From Romboutsia maritimum (GTDB taxonomy: Bacteria > Bacillota > Clostridia > Peptostreptococcales > Peptostreptococcaceae): a DNA stretch of 64,000 nucleotides. The stretch spans positions 1 through 64,000 of the forward strand of contig NZ_NOJZ02000009.1 in NCBI RefSeq assembly GCF_002251085.2. The letters run 5' to 3'. Each line of letters starts with the position of its first letter. Positions within the stretch are counted from its first letter, which is position 1. The position numbers and the translations under genes are program-made. This document shows positions 1-9,305 of the stretch, one piece after another. Under the pieces are notes generated by a model. The model worked only from the letters and a program-made list of their open reading frames with translations. It did not search any database and was not told the origin of the DNA.

Positions 1-248
<248 letters not shown>

Positions 249-374
249 AAAAGTTTTGATGGGCTCAGATACTGTTATATATCTGGCTTTGTTTGGTTGT
301 TTCAAATTCTATAAATTAACCTACTGTTTAATTTTCAAAGTTCATTTTTTCTTGCTCTCTCGAGCACATATATA

Positions 375-403
375 ATATTATCATCTATAAAATTATAAGT
401 CAA
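375..403 (-). promoter_or_regulatory. rRNA operon promoter
   Basis: On the minus strand TTGACT (398-403) is separated by 17 bases from TAATAT (375-380), a near-consensus sigma-A promoter about 120 bases upstream of the 16S 5' end. The leader in between contains the GAACTTTGAAAATTAAACAG type of sequence often seen before clostridial rRNA genes. The promoter assignment comes from sequence alone. Confidence 0.8.
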
Positions 404-541
404 CATTTTTTTATAATAATTTTATTTTTTATTAAATAATGTATGAAAATGCTAAAAATATAAGTCTCCATAACATTTGTACTTATTTAATTGTAAACAT
501 TATAAATATTATGGAGTTTAATTTAATATATTTTATATTAA

Positions 542-1609
542 TTATTTATACCATGATTTTATTACTTCAATACTTTCTTTTGATGGATAAAAATTTTTAT
601 ATTCATCAACTTTACCTACACAAAATATAGAAAATCCTTTCATCCATTTTTTATCCTCAAATACTATTTTATATGCCTCAAAGCATCTAGCTTGTTCTTC
701 ATTGTTTTTTATTTCTGATGGTATTGGATTCCATGGTTGAAAACTTGTCTTTTCTCTTCTTACAAATCCTAATTCTCCAAAGAAAATAGGTTTTTTATGT
801 TTTTGATGTAATTTAAATATTTCTTCCTTGATATTTTGATTTCTATTATATACAGTAGATGAACTTAACGAATTAACTAAATCGTCAACTGTATTAATTG
901 ACTTATCACTTAATTCAAAATACGCAGCTATAGATATAAAATCAACCAAATCAAAAATTTTATTTTCTAACTTATTGTTATATATTTCATAACTAGATTG
1001 AATCTGTTTTGAAGTATACCACCAACTTGTTCTGTAGGTTACTTCCCCTTTAAATTTAGATTTAACAAATTTAATAATAGCACACCATTCTTTTTCATAA
1101 TGCTCTAAATAATTTAAGTTAGATGCTATATTAATAATATCTACATTTAAAGGAATTGCCACTTCATTTAGAAGCTTACATATAACATTATTTTTCCAAT
1201 TATAAAAAAAATGTTCTTTATCACTTGGATTCCACTTTGTTTCATATTCATTTCCATTGTCTATCCATGGATAAGCTTCTAATATAATTTTAATATTTTT
1301 TTTCTTTAATTTTTTTATTAATTTTATAGCTTTATATTCACTTTCCTTATCTATATAAAAATCTGAAGAACTTAAATTTTCTATATTAATAATTATAGGA
1401 ACATTAACAGTATTTAATTCTAATAATTCAATATCCCTTATTACTTGTTTTATATCATAATCTGTAGATAAATTTGCTGATTTTATTTTATTATTATAAT
1501 CTATATTAATAATAGTATTATTTTTAATACAAAATACAAATGAAACTATAATTAATAGAAACATTACTAAATACATTAATTTTATTTTATTATTTTTACT
1601 TTTTTTCAA
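542..1609 (-). CDS. GH113-like TIM-barrel glycoside hydrolase, membrane anchored
   Basis: A 355-residue protein and the last gene of the exopolysaccharide operon, 14 bases after the BcsB-like gene. Residues 11-28 form one membrane segment, so the domain is probably outside the cell. The rest resembles GH113/GH5-type endoglycosidases: the YEKEW...TYRTSWW block (171-197) and FFGELGF (276-282), whose Glu279 matches the expected nucleophile. At the acid/base position, where GH113 proteins usually read IGTEL, this protein has IASNL with Asn164. It may therefore be weak, inactive or only carbohydrate-binding. In cellulose loci a hydrolase in this position normally trims or releases the polymer. The family call is moderately sure, the substrate unknown. 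Confidence 0.7.
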   Translation of the reverse strand: MKKSKNNKIKLMYLVMFLLIIVSFVFCIKNNTIINIDYNNKIKSANLSTDYDIKQVIRDIELLELNTVNVPIIINIENLSSSDFYIDKESEYKAIKLIKKLKKKNIKIILEAYPWIDNGNEYETKWNPSDKEHFFYNWKNNVICKLLNEVAIPLNVDIINIASNLNYLEHYEKEWCAIIKFVKSKFKGEVTYRTSWWYTSKQIQSSYEIYNNKLENKIFDLVDFISIAAYFELSDKSINTVDDLVNSLSSSTVYNRNQNIKEEIFKLHQKHKKPIFFGELGFVRREKTSFQPWNPIPSEIKNNEEQARCFEAYKIVFEDKKWMKGFSIFCVGKVDEYKNFYPSKESIEVIKSWYK

Positions 1610-1623
1610 AATAAGTACCTCTT

Positions 1624-3675
1624 TTATTTTCTTTTGTATTTAATAATAAACAAGCTTGATAAAATTATTACTGCAATAGACGCACTAACACCAAATATAA
1701 TAAAACTCTTAGTTGACTTACTAAGTATCTTCTTATTATCATTTTGTTCTATAACTTCATTTGAATATGTTAACTCTTTTACAGTATTATATCTATCTAT
1801 AACTATTGTATCTCCTTTTGTATCCTTAATTTTGGATATATCTGTTAAATAATTCATGCCTACTTGTAAATCTACTTGGTTTATTGCGCTAACAACTAAT
1901 ACTCTTTTATCTTTATTATATGGAGATTGTATTAACTGTATAGTCGATATATCTTTAGCATAATTATCTAATAGGTTTATTTTATCATTAGGCACAAAAC
2001 TAGAATAATCCTCATTTAATTTTATATTGAAGCTATTGCTCATATCTTTTATAAGATTGCTACTTAATGGTGTTCCTAAAACTATCAGATTATCATTCTT
2101 ATACTTTTGATCAAAATCATTTGACTTAACTATATTAATTCTACCATTATTCTCTTCTACGCTTTTTCCCATATCTATAGCAATATTTGATATCCATTTA
2201 ATGTCCCTCGAATTTATTTTATCTTGTACTACTATTGTTAAATCATTATATGATTTATCTTTGATAAAAGGGTATGGATAATACTGTAGTTTATTTGAAA
2301 TAGTATCTTTCATTGGCAAATTTAAATAAGATGAATTTAATATATATCCCCAAGGACTATTAGTAGCTCTTGTTACACATGCTACGTCTTTAACAATCAA
2401 ATTTAAAGAAATTTTAAGTTGATAATAGTCACCATGTAATACATCTTTAGGTATTTTTAATTCAATTACATGTCCGTCTGCAAGTTGTTTTTCTAATTTT
2501 TGACTTCCTATTGGAGAATTATTTACATACACTGTAGCTAATGATCTTTCAAAATCTAAGTTTTTAGCATATCTTAAATTTATAACTATTTTAGCATCAT
2601 CTTCTATTATCTTTCCATCAGGTATTTTAATATCGAAAATTGCTTCTTGGGTGAATGGTCCTTCTAATAAAACATTTGAATATCCTATATCTTTTAACTT
2701 TAAATGCGTATTATTCTTTTTATTTACTATAGTTTCTACATTTGTGTATTTATTTACAGTTACTGATTCTGATAAAATTTGCTTTGATAATTCTTTATTA
2801 GTTAATAAATTAGAAGCTTTTATTATATCCTCATCTTTACTTCCTATAATCATAAGCATTTTCTTTTGATTATTATAAGGAGATATAATTTGCTTCACTA
2901 TACAATTAGAACTAGCTAATTTTCTTTCCTCATTTGTTAAAATTTTTAGTATTTCTTCTTTTGTGTTTTCAGGTTTTCCAATATAAATTATATTATTCTT
3001 TTCATTTTTAGATTCTGAGTATAATTTAACATTAAATTTTAAACTTTCATCTTTAACTAAGTTACCAAAATTAGATGATATATTAAATAAGGCTGATAGT
3101 TCTCCTCTGTCTATATTATCAGGAACTATTATTGTAGTATCTAGAGTTTCATCCTCATTTAAATTTATGTATGGATAAGGATATTCTTTTATCAAATTAG
3201 AACTATTTTTATTTTTATATCTCACAGATATGTATGACTCTTTATTTAAAACTATCCAATTTCCCGTGTTATTATCATCCTGACAAATTTTATCCGATAT
3301 GGTTTTGTATATTTTTATTTTTATTTCATTATAACCTTCAATTAAATAGTTCTTTGGTATTTGAACTATTAGAGTTTCTTTATAATCTTTTTTTCCATCT
3401 AACTTTATGGACTTTATTGGTATATCGTTTATTAATATACTTAGACTAGATACGTCTCCATTTATTATTTGACTCTTGTTAAAATTTAAATTTAATGTAA
3501 CATCTCCTACATCCCATGTTTTTTCTATATTAAAAAATTTACTACTACTTCCTATTACACCATTTATACTTACTTCTTTTTCAAATTTATAATTTCTCAC
3601 TCTAATATCTTCTGCAAATGATACCTTTATAAAACATAAAATAAATATCATCGCTCCTAAAATTACTTTCTTCAT
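1624..3675 (-). CDS. BcsB-like periplasmic/extracellular cellulose synthase subunit
   Basis: A 683-residue protein with an N-terminal signal peptide (1-21), a long beta-rich extracellular region with two similar halves, each ending in an NLL/NYLT-type repeat after SPYN, and a C-terminal membrane helix (about 657-679) followed by KYKRK. This is the BcsB layout: carbohydrate-binding and flavodoxin-like modules held in the membrane beside the synthase. It lies 21 bases after the GT2 gene, with which it should form the synthase complex. BcsB partners the catalytic subunit in translocating beta-glucan. The exact polymer cannot be read from sequence. Confidence 0.8.
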   Translation of the reverse strand: MKKVILGAMIFILCFIKVSFAEDIRVRNYKFEKEVSINGVIGSSSKFFNIEKTWDVGDVTLNLNFNKSQIINGDVSSLSILINDIPIKSIKLDGKKDYKETLIVQIPKNYLIEGYNEIKIKIYKTISDKICQDDNNTGNWIVLNKESYISVRYKNKNSSNLIKEYPYPYINLNEDETLDTTIIVPDNIDRGELSALFNISSNFGNLVKDESLKFNVKLYSESKNEKNNIIYIGKPENTKEEILKILTNEERKLASSNCIVKQIISPYNNQKKMLMIIGSKDEDIIKASNLLTNKELSKQILSESVTVNKYTNVETIVNKKNNTHLKLKDIGYSNVLLEGPFTQEAIFDIKIPDGKIIEDDAKIVINLRYAKNLDFERSLATVYVNNSPIGSQKLEKQLADGHVIELKIPKDVLHGDYYQLKISLNLIVKDVACVTRATNSPWGYILNSSYLNLPMKDTISNKLQYYPYPFIKDKSYNDLTIVVQDKINSRDIKWISNIAIDMGKSVEENNGRINIVKSNDFDQKYKNDNLIVLGTPLSSNLIKDMSNSFNIKLNEDYSSFVPNDKINLLDNYAKDISTIQLIQSPYNKDKRVLVVSAINQVDLQVGMNYLTDISKIKDTKGDTIVIDRYNTVKELTYSNEVIEQNDNKKILSKSTKSFIIFGVSASIAVIILSSLFIIKYKRK

Positions 3676-3696
3676 ATTGAACCTCCGATGTTTATT

Positions 3697-4953
3697 TTAA
3701 AATCGTTCGGTCTTATACCATTTAACTTCTCTTTTAAATATCACATCTTTTATATAATCGATTATTCCTTTTATAGCTACTATCAACCACATTTGAGAAT
3801 ATGTAAAATACATCAATGCAACTATAAAAATATTTTCCAAACTAGCTTCTCCTTTTTCCATAGATAAACTAATACTAAATTCAATAATAAATAATACATA
3901 CGACAATATCCATATTAACCAAAAATTTATAGGAATTGATATTTCAATTAATTTGAATATACTTAAAATAAATAAAACATCTGAAATTACAACTGATGTT
4001 AAAAATAAAAAATATACAGAAAAAAAATAATAAATATCAAATAAAACTCTACTTTTTCCTTGCTTCAATATATTTTTTATATATTTCATCAATACATATA
4101 TATTACCTTTTGCCCATCTAGTTCGTTGTTTTATCCAAACTTTCACAGTTTCAGGTTCTTGTTCCCATGTAACAGCTTGAGGAACAAATTTTATTTTATA
4201 TCCTATTTTATACATTCTAAAGCTAATTTCTGTATCTTCTGCAATTGCTTTACTGTCCCATCCTCCAAGTTCATCCATTACGCTTCTTCTTAATATAAAA
4301 TTAGTACCTGGTATAGTACATAATTTCAATAACTGCCATCTACCTGCCTGAGCCATCCACTGAAAACTTAAAGTTTCTATATTTATGAATTTAGTCAATA
4401 GATTTTTTTCTTTATTCCTTGTTCTAAACTTCCCAATAACTGCACCCAACTCTTGATTTGGTACTATTGTTTCTATAAGATATCTTAGTGCATTCCTTTC
4501 AGGAGTGTTGTCTGCATCATAAATTGCTATAAATTCACCCTTTGCAATGTTATATGCTAAATTTAAAGCATTAGATTTACCTTTTCCTCCACTAGTTTTA
4601 TCTGTATTTATAATAGTAAAATTATAATTTTTATTTTTGTCTTTTATCTCTTGTAAGATTTCTTTACTATTATCTGAAGAGTTATCATTAATTACTATAA
4701 GCTCCATCTTATCTTTTGGATAATTTAGTAATAATAAAGATTCAACTGTTCTGCCTATAACTTTTGCTTCATTATGAGCAGGAACAAGTATAGATACTGT
4801 TGGATATTCTTTTAACTTAATAACTTTTTTACTATGATTTTTAAAATAAAAAATATATCCACCTATCGCTAATGCTATATTTATAATTAATAAAAACCAT
4901 ATACTAAATAAACTAAATAAAAATAGATATTCTGCTATATTAAATGATTTCAT
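3697..4953 (-). CDS. BcsA-like processive glycosyltransferase (GT2)
   Basis: Membrane GT2 enzyme of the cellulose/hyaluronan synthase group. With ATG at 4953 (SD AGGTG six bases upstream; the GTG at 4962 overlaps the preceding stop) it has 418 residues. Visible motifs: NDNSSD (89-94), the DAD metal site (146-148), AED (238-240, the TED motif) and QRTRW (276-280). It has a membrane segment before the catalytic domain and several after it. There is no C-terminal PilZ domain, so the c-di-GMP activation known for BcsA is not expected through this subunit. Product inferred as a beta-linked glucan or related exopolysaccharide. Confidence 0.85.
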   Translation of the reverse strand: MKSFNIAEYLFLFSLFSIWFLLIINIALAIGGYIFYFKNHSKKVIKLKEYPTVSILVPAHNEAKVIGRTVESLLLLNYPKDKMELIVINDNSSDNSKEILQEIKDKNKNYNFTIINTDKTSGGKGKSNALNLAYNIAKGEFIAIYDADNTPERNALRYLIETIVPNQELGAVIGKFRTRNKEKNLLTKFINIETLSFQWMAQAGRWQLLKLCTIPGTNFILRRSVMDELGGWDSKAIAEDTEISFRMYKIGYKIKFVPQAVTWEQEPETVKVWIKQRTRWAKGNIYVLMKYIKNILKQGKSRVLFDIYYFFSVYFLFLTSVVISDVLFILSIFKLIEISIPINFWLIWILSYVLFIIEFSISLSMEKGEASLENIFIVALMYFTYSQMWLIVAIKGIIDYIKDVIFKREVKWYKTERF

Positions 4954-4958
4954 ATATA

Positions 4959-6572
4959 TCACCTGAAAAATTTATTTTTTTCAATATTCTTAAACACTAA
5001 AAAAGTTACTATAAATAAAACTATAGATCCAACTATAATACCCATAACCGCATTGCTTATTATCAGAATTAACTTATCATCTGTTTTTTTGTTTTTATTT
5101 GATAAATTTTCATTATATTTTGCTTTTATTACTCCATTATTACTCTCTATATTTATATCATCTATTTTTATCCAGTTTTTCATTCCTTTTAAATCCATAA
5201 ATTTAATATCTTTTGCTTCTAACTTTTCTACTACACTATTTAAATAATCAATGTTTAAATCAGGGTAAAAATTTATACCTGAACTATATCCTCTTACTAG
5301 GGATATGCAATTTAATTCTTCTTCTATTTTATCTATATTAAAATCATCATCTTGATTTATAAATCCTAGGTTTTCAGGAATTAGTTTATTAAAGTCTACG
5401 CTATTTTTTATAATATAAGGATAGGTATTATTAACATGAACATTATCATCACTTTGATGTCTACCCACATAAGTTGAAAAATATTTTTTTAGTTCTTTAT
5501 ATCCTTGCGAATTAATTACATTATTAGGTGCTTGAAATGCAATGGGATATATTTCATTTTCTATACATATCCTAAGCCCACTCAAAATTCTATTTTTAAC
5601 ATATAAATTTATATCCTCAGTAACAGGCTTATTATCCTTTTCATCCCAAAATTCAATTCCCTCTTTAGATGTTTTTTCATTCTTATACTGGTGGGTATAT
5701 CCATTTAATATAATACTCCCTCCTTTATCTTGAATATATTTTAATGTATCAATCATTTCTTCATCTTCTGATATAGTTATTATTTTTTCATTTTCCTTAT
5801 TTAAATATGCCGGTGTAAGATTAACCATAAATGGTATAGACTTACTATATAAATAATCTGAAATTTTTTTTAAATTTTCTTTATCCGTAAATGGATTCAC
5901 ATAATCTAGTCTCAAAAATACTTTACCTTCAGAATTGATTTCCATATCAAATATCTCGTTTAGTTCATTACTAAATATATAAAATAAAATATCATTAAAA
6001 TTAATGTTTGATACATAAAATAAATTTTTATCTTTAACTATATAAGGGTAACTATTTAACCCATCATTTATATATGCTATTGTTTGATTATTTTTTTCTA
6101 AACTTTCGACAATATTAAATACATATTGTTTTTTTAAAATGTAATCTTTTTCTTTGTAATTAACTTTTACTATTTGTTTTGATTTTCCAACATATTTCAA
6201 ATCATATTTTCCATACTTCAAAAATTCATCTATTCCATTTCCTATCCAACATATATCGCCTTTATATTGGATTAAACTTTTTAACAAACCATAATCTAGA
6301 AAATTTTCATTCAGTCCTAATATAAAAACATAATCATAATCTTCTAATTTCACCTTATCACTATACTCATTTAAACTCATTTTAATAGTATTAGTATTAA
6401 ATGCATGTAACAATGTATCAATTCTATTTACATCTGTATCGGTATAATACCCTGTATCATATACTATAATAATATTCTTACAATAACTATCTTCTGCATG
6501 AGAAATATTTCCACTAACTAAAATCAAAAAAATTAAAATTACAGCGATTACCTTTTTACTAAATTTAAACAT
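4959..6572 (-). CDS. DUF2334-type polysaccharide deacetylase-like membrane protein
   Basis: A 537-residue protein with a signal peptide (1-26) and a C-terminal membrane helix followed by FKNIEKNKFF. The central half carries NodB-like features of DUF2334: LRLDYVNPF, where the usual second metal-site Asp is Tyr, GYTHQY with the metal His, and FQAPNN. The start overlaps the end of the GGDEF gene by 8 bases and the stop lies 5 bases before the GT2 start, so translation is probably coupled. It would deacetylate or otherwise modify the nascent polymer outside the cell. Activity is uncertain because the metal site is not fully canonical. Confidence 0.7.
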   Translation of the reverse strand: MFKFSKKVIAVILIFLILVSGNISHAEDSYCKNIIIVYDTGYYTDTDVNRIDTLLHAFNTNTIKMSLNEYSDKVKLEDYDYVFILGLNENFLDYGLLKSLIQYKGDICWIGNGIDEFLKYGKYDLKYVGKSKQIVKVNYKEKDYILKKQYVFNIVESLEKNNQTIAYINDGLNSYPYIVKDKNLFYVSNINFNDILFYIFSNELNEIFDMEINSEGKVFLRLDYVNPFTDKENLKKISDYLYSKSIPFMVNLTPAYLNKENEKIITISEDEEMIDTLKYIQDKGGSIILNGYTHQYKNEKTSKEGIEFWDEKDNKPVTEDINLYVKNRILSGLRICIENEIYPIAFQAPNNVINSQGYKELKKYFSTYVGRHQSDDNVHVNNTYPYIIKNSVDFNKLIPENLGFINQDDDFNIDKIEEELNCISLVRGYSSGINFYPDLNIDYLNSVVEKLEAKDIKFMDLKGMKNWIKIDDINIESNNGVIKAKYNENLSNKNKKTDDKLILIISNAVMGIIVGSIVLFIVTFLVFKNIEKNKFFR

Positions 6573-7413
6573 CGTACTGTAATTCTTCCTCTACTACGTT
6601 TTTAAATCCTATGCTATCTCCCATACTACTTTTGTATTCTAAGTGAGCAATTTTGATATCTATATTGACAGATTTCCCATCATCAGATAATTTTAAATTT
6701 AATTTCCTTATTTCATTTTTAATCCTTTCTTTAACTACTTGTGCTCCATCATTTCCTGTATTAGGCATTAATATTCCTATCTTATCTCTTTCTAAACTAT
6801 ATCTTATATCTTCATTTCTAGTAAATGATGTAATACTATTTGATATATTCCTCATTACTTCATTTGTTTGAGTTTGTCCAAGTATCTTTTTTAAATAGTA
6901 ATAATAAGGCAACTTAATTATCATAAGTGAAAATTTACTATTATATCTTTTAGCCTTACTAATTTCCTTATTTACATCATTATAAAATATCTTTAAGTTT
7001 CTAAGTCCTGTTTCACTGTCTATAGATACTAAATCTTTATATTCCTGAGTAAGTTTCATATTTAGTTTTTGTAATTCATGGATATTTTTATTTATATTTC
7101 CTGTTATTATAGTTGCAATAGGTATACCAACTATCCAAATATAAGAAGTTAACGATACTTTAATCCCATAAGAAATATTATTGTACAAAATGTAAGATGC
7201 ATAAATAAAAACAGTAATAGAACTCATTATTAAACCTAATTGTATCGACGACAAATATGTAACCATTAAAATAAAAAACATTAATCCAAACATAACGAAT
7301 GTATTCATTTTTATGCTGTCATTTATATTTAGCATAACTAATCCAACTACTAAAAATATAAATGTAAATAATCCTAAAATAAAAAGATCTATTTTCTCAT
7401 TTATTTTATTCAA
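6565..7413 (-). CDS. Membrane protein with degenerate GGDEF domain
   Basis: A 282-residue protein and the first gene of the exopolysaccharide operon. It starts at TTG (7413) behind a strong AGGAGG. Several membrane helices (about 9-107) precede a short linker and a diguanylate cyclase fold beginning at DSETGLRN (132-139). The signature GGDEF position reads ERDKI (208-212), and the upstream metal/substrate Asp region reads MIIKLPYYYY. It should not make c-di-GMP. It may bind a ligand, or act as a scaffold or sensor for the synthase. The fold assignment is firm and inactivity is inferred from the missing residues. Confidence 0.8.
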   Translation of the reverse strand: MNKINEKIDLFILGLFTFIFLVVGLVMLNINDSIKMNTFVMFGLMFFILMVTYLSSIQLGLIMSSITVFIYASYILYNNISYGIKVSLTSYIWIVGIPIATIITGNINKNIHELQKLNMKLTQEYKDLVSIDSETGLRNLKIFYNDVNKEISKAKRYNSKFSLMIIKLPYYYYLKKILGQTQTNEVMRNISNSITSFTRNEDIRYSLERDKIGILMPNTGNDGAQVVKERIKNEIRKLNLKLSDDGKSVNIDIKIAHLEYKSSMGDSIGFKNVVEEELQYDV

Positions 7414-7565
7414 AACATCTTCCTCCTAGTTGTTAATTCTACAAGTATATTTACATATATATTTTCCCCTTTTTTATTTTTATAACCACTGTTTATTTAA
7501 TACTAATTCACTTTTAATTAATTCTTGTAATAAACATATATTTAATTAATAAAATCATAACAATA

Positions 7566-7595
7566 AAAAAAGCCTAGGTGTATAACTTAGGCTTT
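7566..7595 (-). terminator. Intrinsic terminator of the NhaC-family gene
   Basis: Hairpin built on AGCCTA/TAGGCT with A-runs and T-runs on either side, just after the transporter stop at 7648. It could work in both directions. Confidence 0.75.
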
Positions 7596-7647
7596 TTAAC
7601 ATATTTAATTCTTATATATAAGCATTTATTTTTTATTATAATAAGTT

Positions 7648-8967
7648 TTATGCTATTTTTGACTGTTCTTTTTCCATAGATTTTAATTTCGGGAAACCAA
7701 GTACTATTGATAATAGTCCACATATACCCATCAATGCTGGATAATATAAGTATCCTAAAATTTCCATTGGTGATATAGCTGCTAAACCTGCAGCTGCTAA
7801 AACTTGTCCCCCATATGGAATTAACCCTTGCCAACAAGATGAGAATATATCAAGTATACTAGCCGTTCTTCTTGGATCTATATCATATTGATCTGCTATA
7901 TCTTTTGCTAGAGGACCTGCCATAACTATAGCTATTGTATTATTCGCAGTACATAAGTCAACTATACTTACAAGTGCTGCAATTCCGATTTCTGCACCTC
8001 TTTTGCTTTTTATCTTACTTGTTATAAAACTTAATAAGAAGTCTATTCCTCCATTAAATTTTATAAGTTCAACTATACCTCCTATTACAATAGCTATCAT
8101 AGCTAAATCTTCCATTCCAATCATACCTTGAGATGATGCACTTAAAAATGTAAATATATCTAACGAATTTGTAAATATTCCTATAGCTCCTGCAAGTACT
8201 ATTCCTCCTGCAAGTAATACAAATACATTAACACCTAAAAGTGCTCCTATCAATACAGCTATATATGGTAGTATCTTAACGATCTCATAACTATAAGTTT
8301 CATTTAAAGATGCTTTATATCCAGCTGTACTTATACCTAATATTATTGCTGTTATTATTGCTGCTGGAATAATTATCATAAAATTAACTTTAAATTTATC
8401 TTTTAATTCGCACCCTTGAGTTCTAACAGCTGCTATCGTTGTATCTGATATCATAGATAAGTTATCTCCAAACATAGCTCCTCCAACTACAGCTCCTAAA
8501 ACCAATGCTACAGGAATTCCTAATTTTTCAGCTACACCTATACCAATTGGAGCTATAGCTACAATTGTACCCATTGATGTTCCCATTGAAATCGATATAA
8601 AACACCCTATAACAAAAAGACCTACTACTACTAAATTTGGTGGAAGAATTGATAGACTTAAATTTACTATCGAATCTACTCCCCCCATCGACTTAGTAAC
8701 ATTTCCAAAAGCTCCTGCCAATAAGAAAATTATACACATTAATATGATATCTGAATGACCTGCACCTTTACAAAATATATCTATTTTTCTTCCAAAGCTT
8801 ACTTTTTTATTAAATACTAATGCTACAGCTGCTGAAATAATAAATGCAACCAGTACTGGCATTTTCCCAAAATCTCCAGATATAATACCTGTACCTATAA
8901 ATAAAACTAAAAACACACCTAACGGTAATAATGCCCATGGGTTACCCTTTTTAACTTCGTTCTTCAT
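7648..8967 (-). CDS. NhaC-family transporter under SAM riboswitch control (probable methionine transporter)
   Basis: A 439-residue polytopic membrane protein of the NhaC Na+/H+ antiporter superfamily, with around ten or more hydrophobic segments and conserved GTSMGT (approximately 130-135) and GDNLSMISDTT (approximately 167-177) blocks. ATG at 8967 follows GAGGTGATTTA. The leader is a complete S-box with a terminator. In clostridia and other bacteria, NhaC relatives behind S-box elements are predicted methionine transporters (MetT), so I infer methionine uptake rather than sodium/proton exchange. The gene is monocistronic. Family is certain and substrate rests on the riboswitch. Confidence 0.85.
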   Translation of the reverse strand: MKNEVKKGNPWALLPLGVFLVLFIGTGIISGDFGKMPVLVAFIISAAVALVFNKKVSFGRKIDIFCKGAGHSDIILMCIIFLLAGAFGNVTKSMGGVDSIVNLSLSILPPNLVVVGLFVIGCFISISMGTSMGTIVAIAPIGIGVAEKLGIPVALVLGAVVGGAMFGDNLSMISDTTIAAVRTQGCELKDKFKVNFMIIIPAAIITAIILGISTAGYKASLNETYSYEIVKILPYIAVLIGALLGVNVFVLLAGGIVLAGAIGIFTNSLDIFTFLSASSQGMIGMEDLAMIAIVIGGIVELIKFNGGIDFLLSFITSKIKSKRGAEIGIAALVSIVDLCTANNTIAIVMAGPLAKDIADQYDIDPRRTASILDIFSSCWQGLIPYGGQVLAAAGLAAISPMEILGYLYYPALMGICGLLSIVLGFPKLKSMEKEQSKIA

Positions 8968-9045
8968 TAAATCACCTCTATTTTTTATTTTTTAAACGTT
9001 AAATACAGCATCCTTATTATAAAGAAATTGTATCTGATAAATACA

Positions 9046-9193
9046 AAAGCCTGAGTACAGACTCAGGCTATTATTAAGCTATCTAATACTCATCTCTCAG
9101 AATAATACTGTAGGATTTAGCACCAATGTATAATAATTTATACTGGTTGCTGGGCTTCAAAGGGCCAGTCCCTCCACCTCTCTTGATAAATAG
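9046..9193 (-). promoter_or_regulatory. SAM-I (S-box) riboswitch with terminator
   Basis: The minus strand reads TATCAAGAGAGGTGGAGGGA, then CTGGCCCTTTGAAGCCCAGC, AACCAG, a P3 region with GGTGCTAAATCC, and CTGAGAGATGAG: the classic S-box core. It ends in a GCCTGAGT/ACTCAGGC hairpin (9049-9068) followed by TTTTGTATTT, the expression-platform terminator. SAM binding should stop transcription before the NhaC-family gene. Confidence 0.95.
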
Positions 9194-9305
9194 TATTTTT
9201 TTAGTTTTTATATTTTCATATTTTACTCTTTATATATTAATATTTTTTTTTATCTAAGTCAATATTTTTTAACTGTTATTTATATGATTTTTTTAAAATT
9301 AAATT

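Noticed and set aside
439..630. Plus-strand ORF of 63 codons upstream of the exopolysaccharide region
   Set aside because: No ribosome binding site, hydrophobic AT-driven composition, and it overlaps the clear minus-strand hydrolase gene.
7574..7837. Minus-strand ORF of 87 codons overlapping the NhaC gene end
   Set aside because: Different frame inside a conserved gene, no start signal, runs through the terminator.
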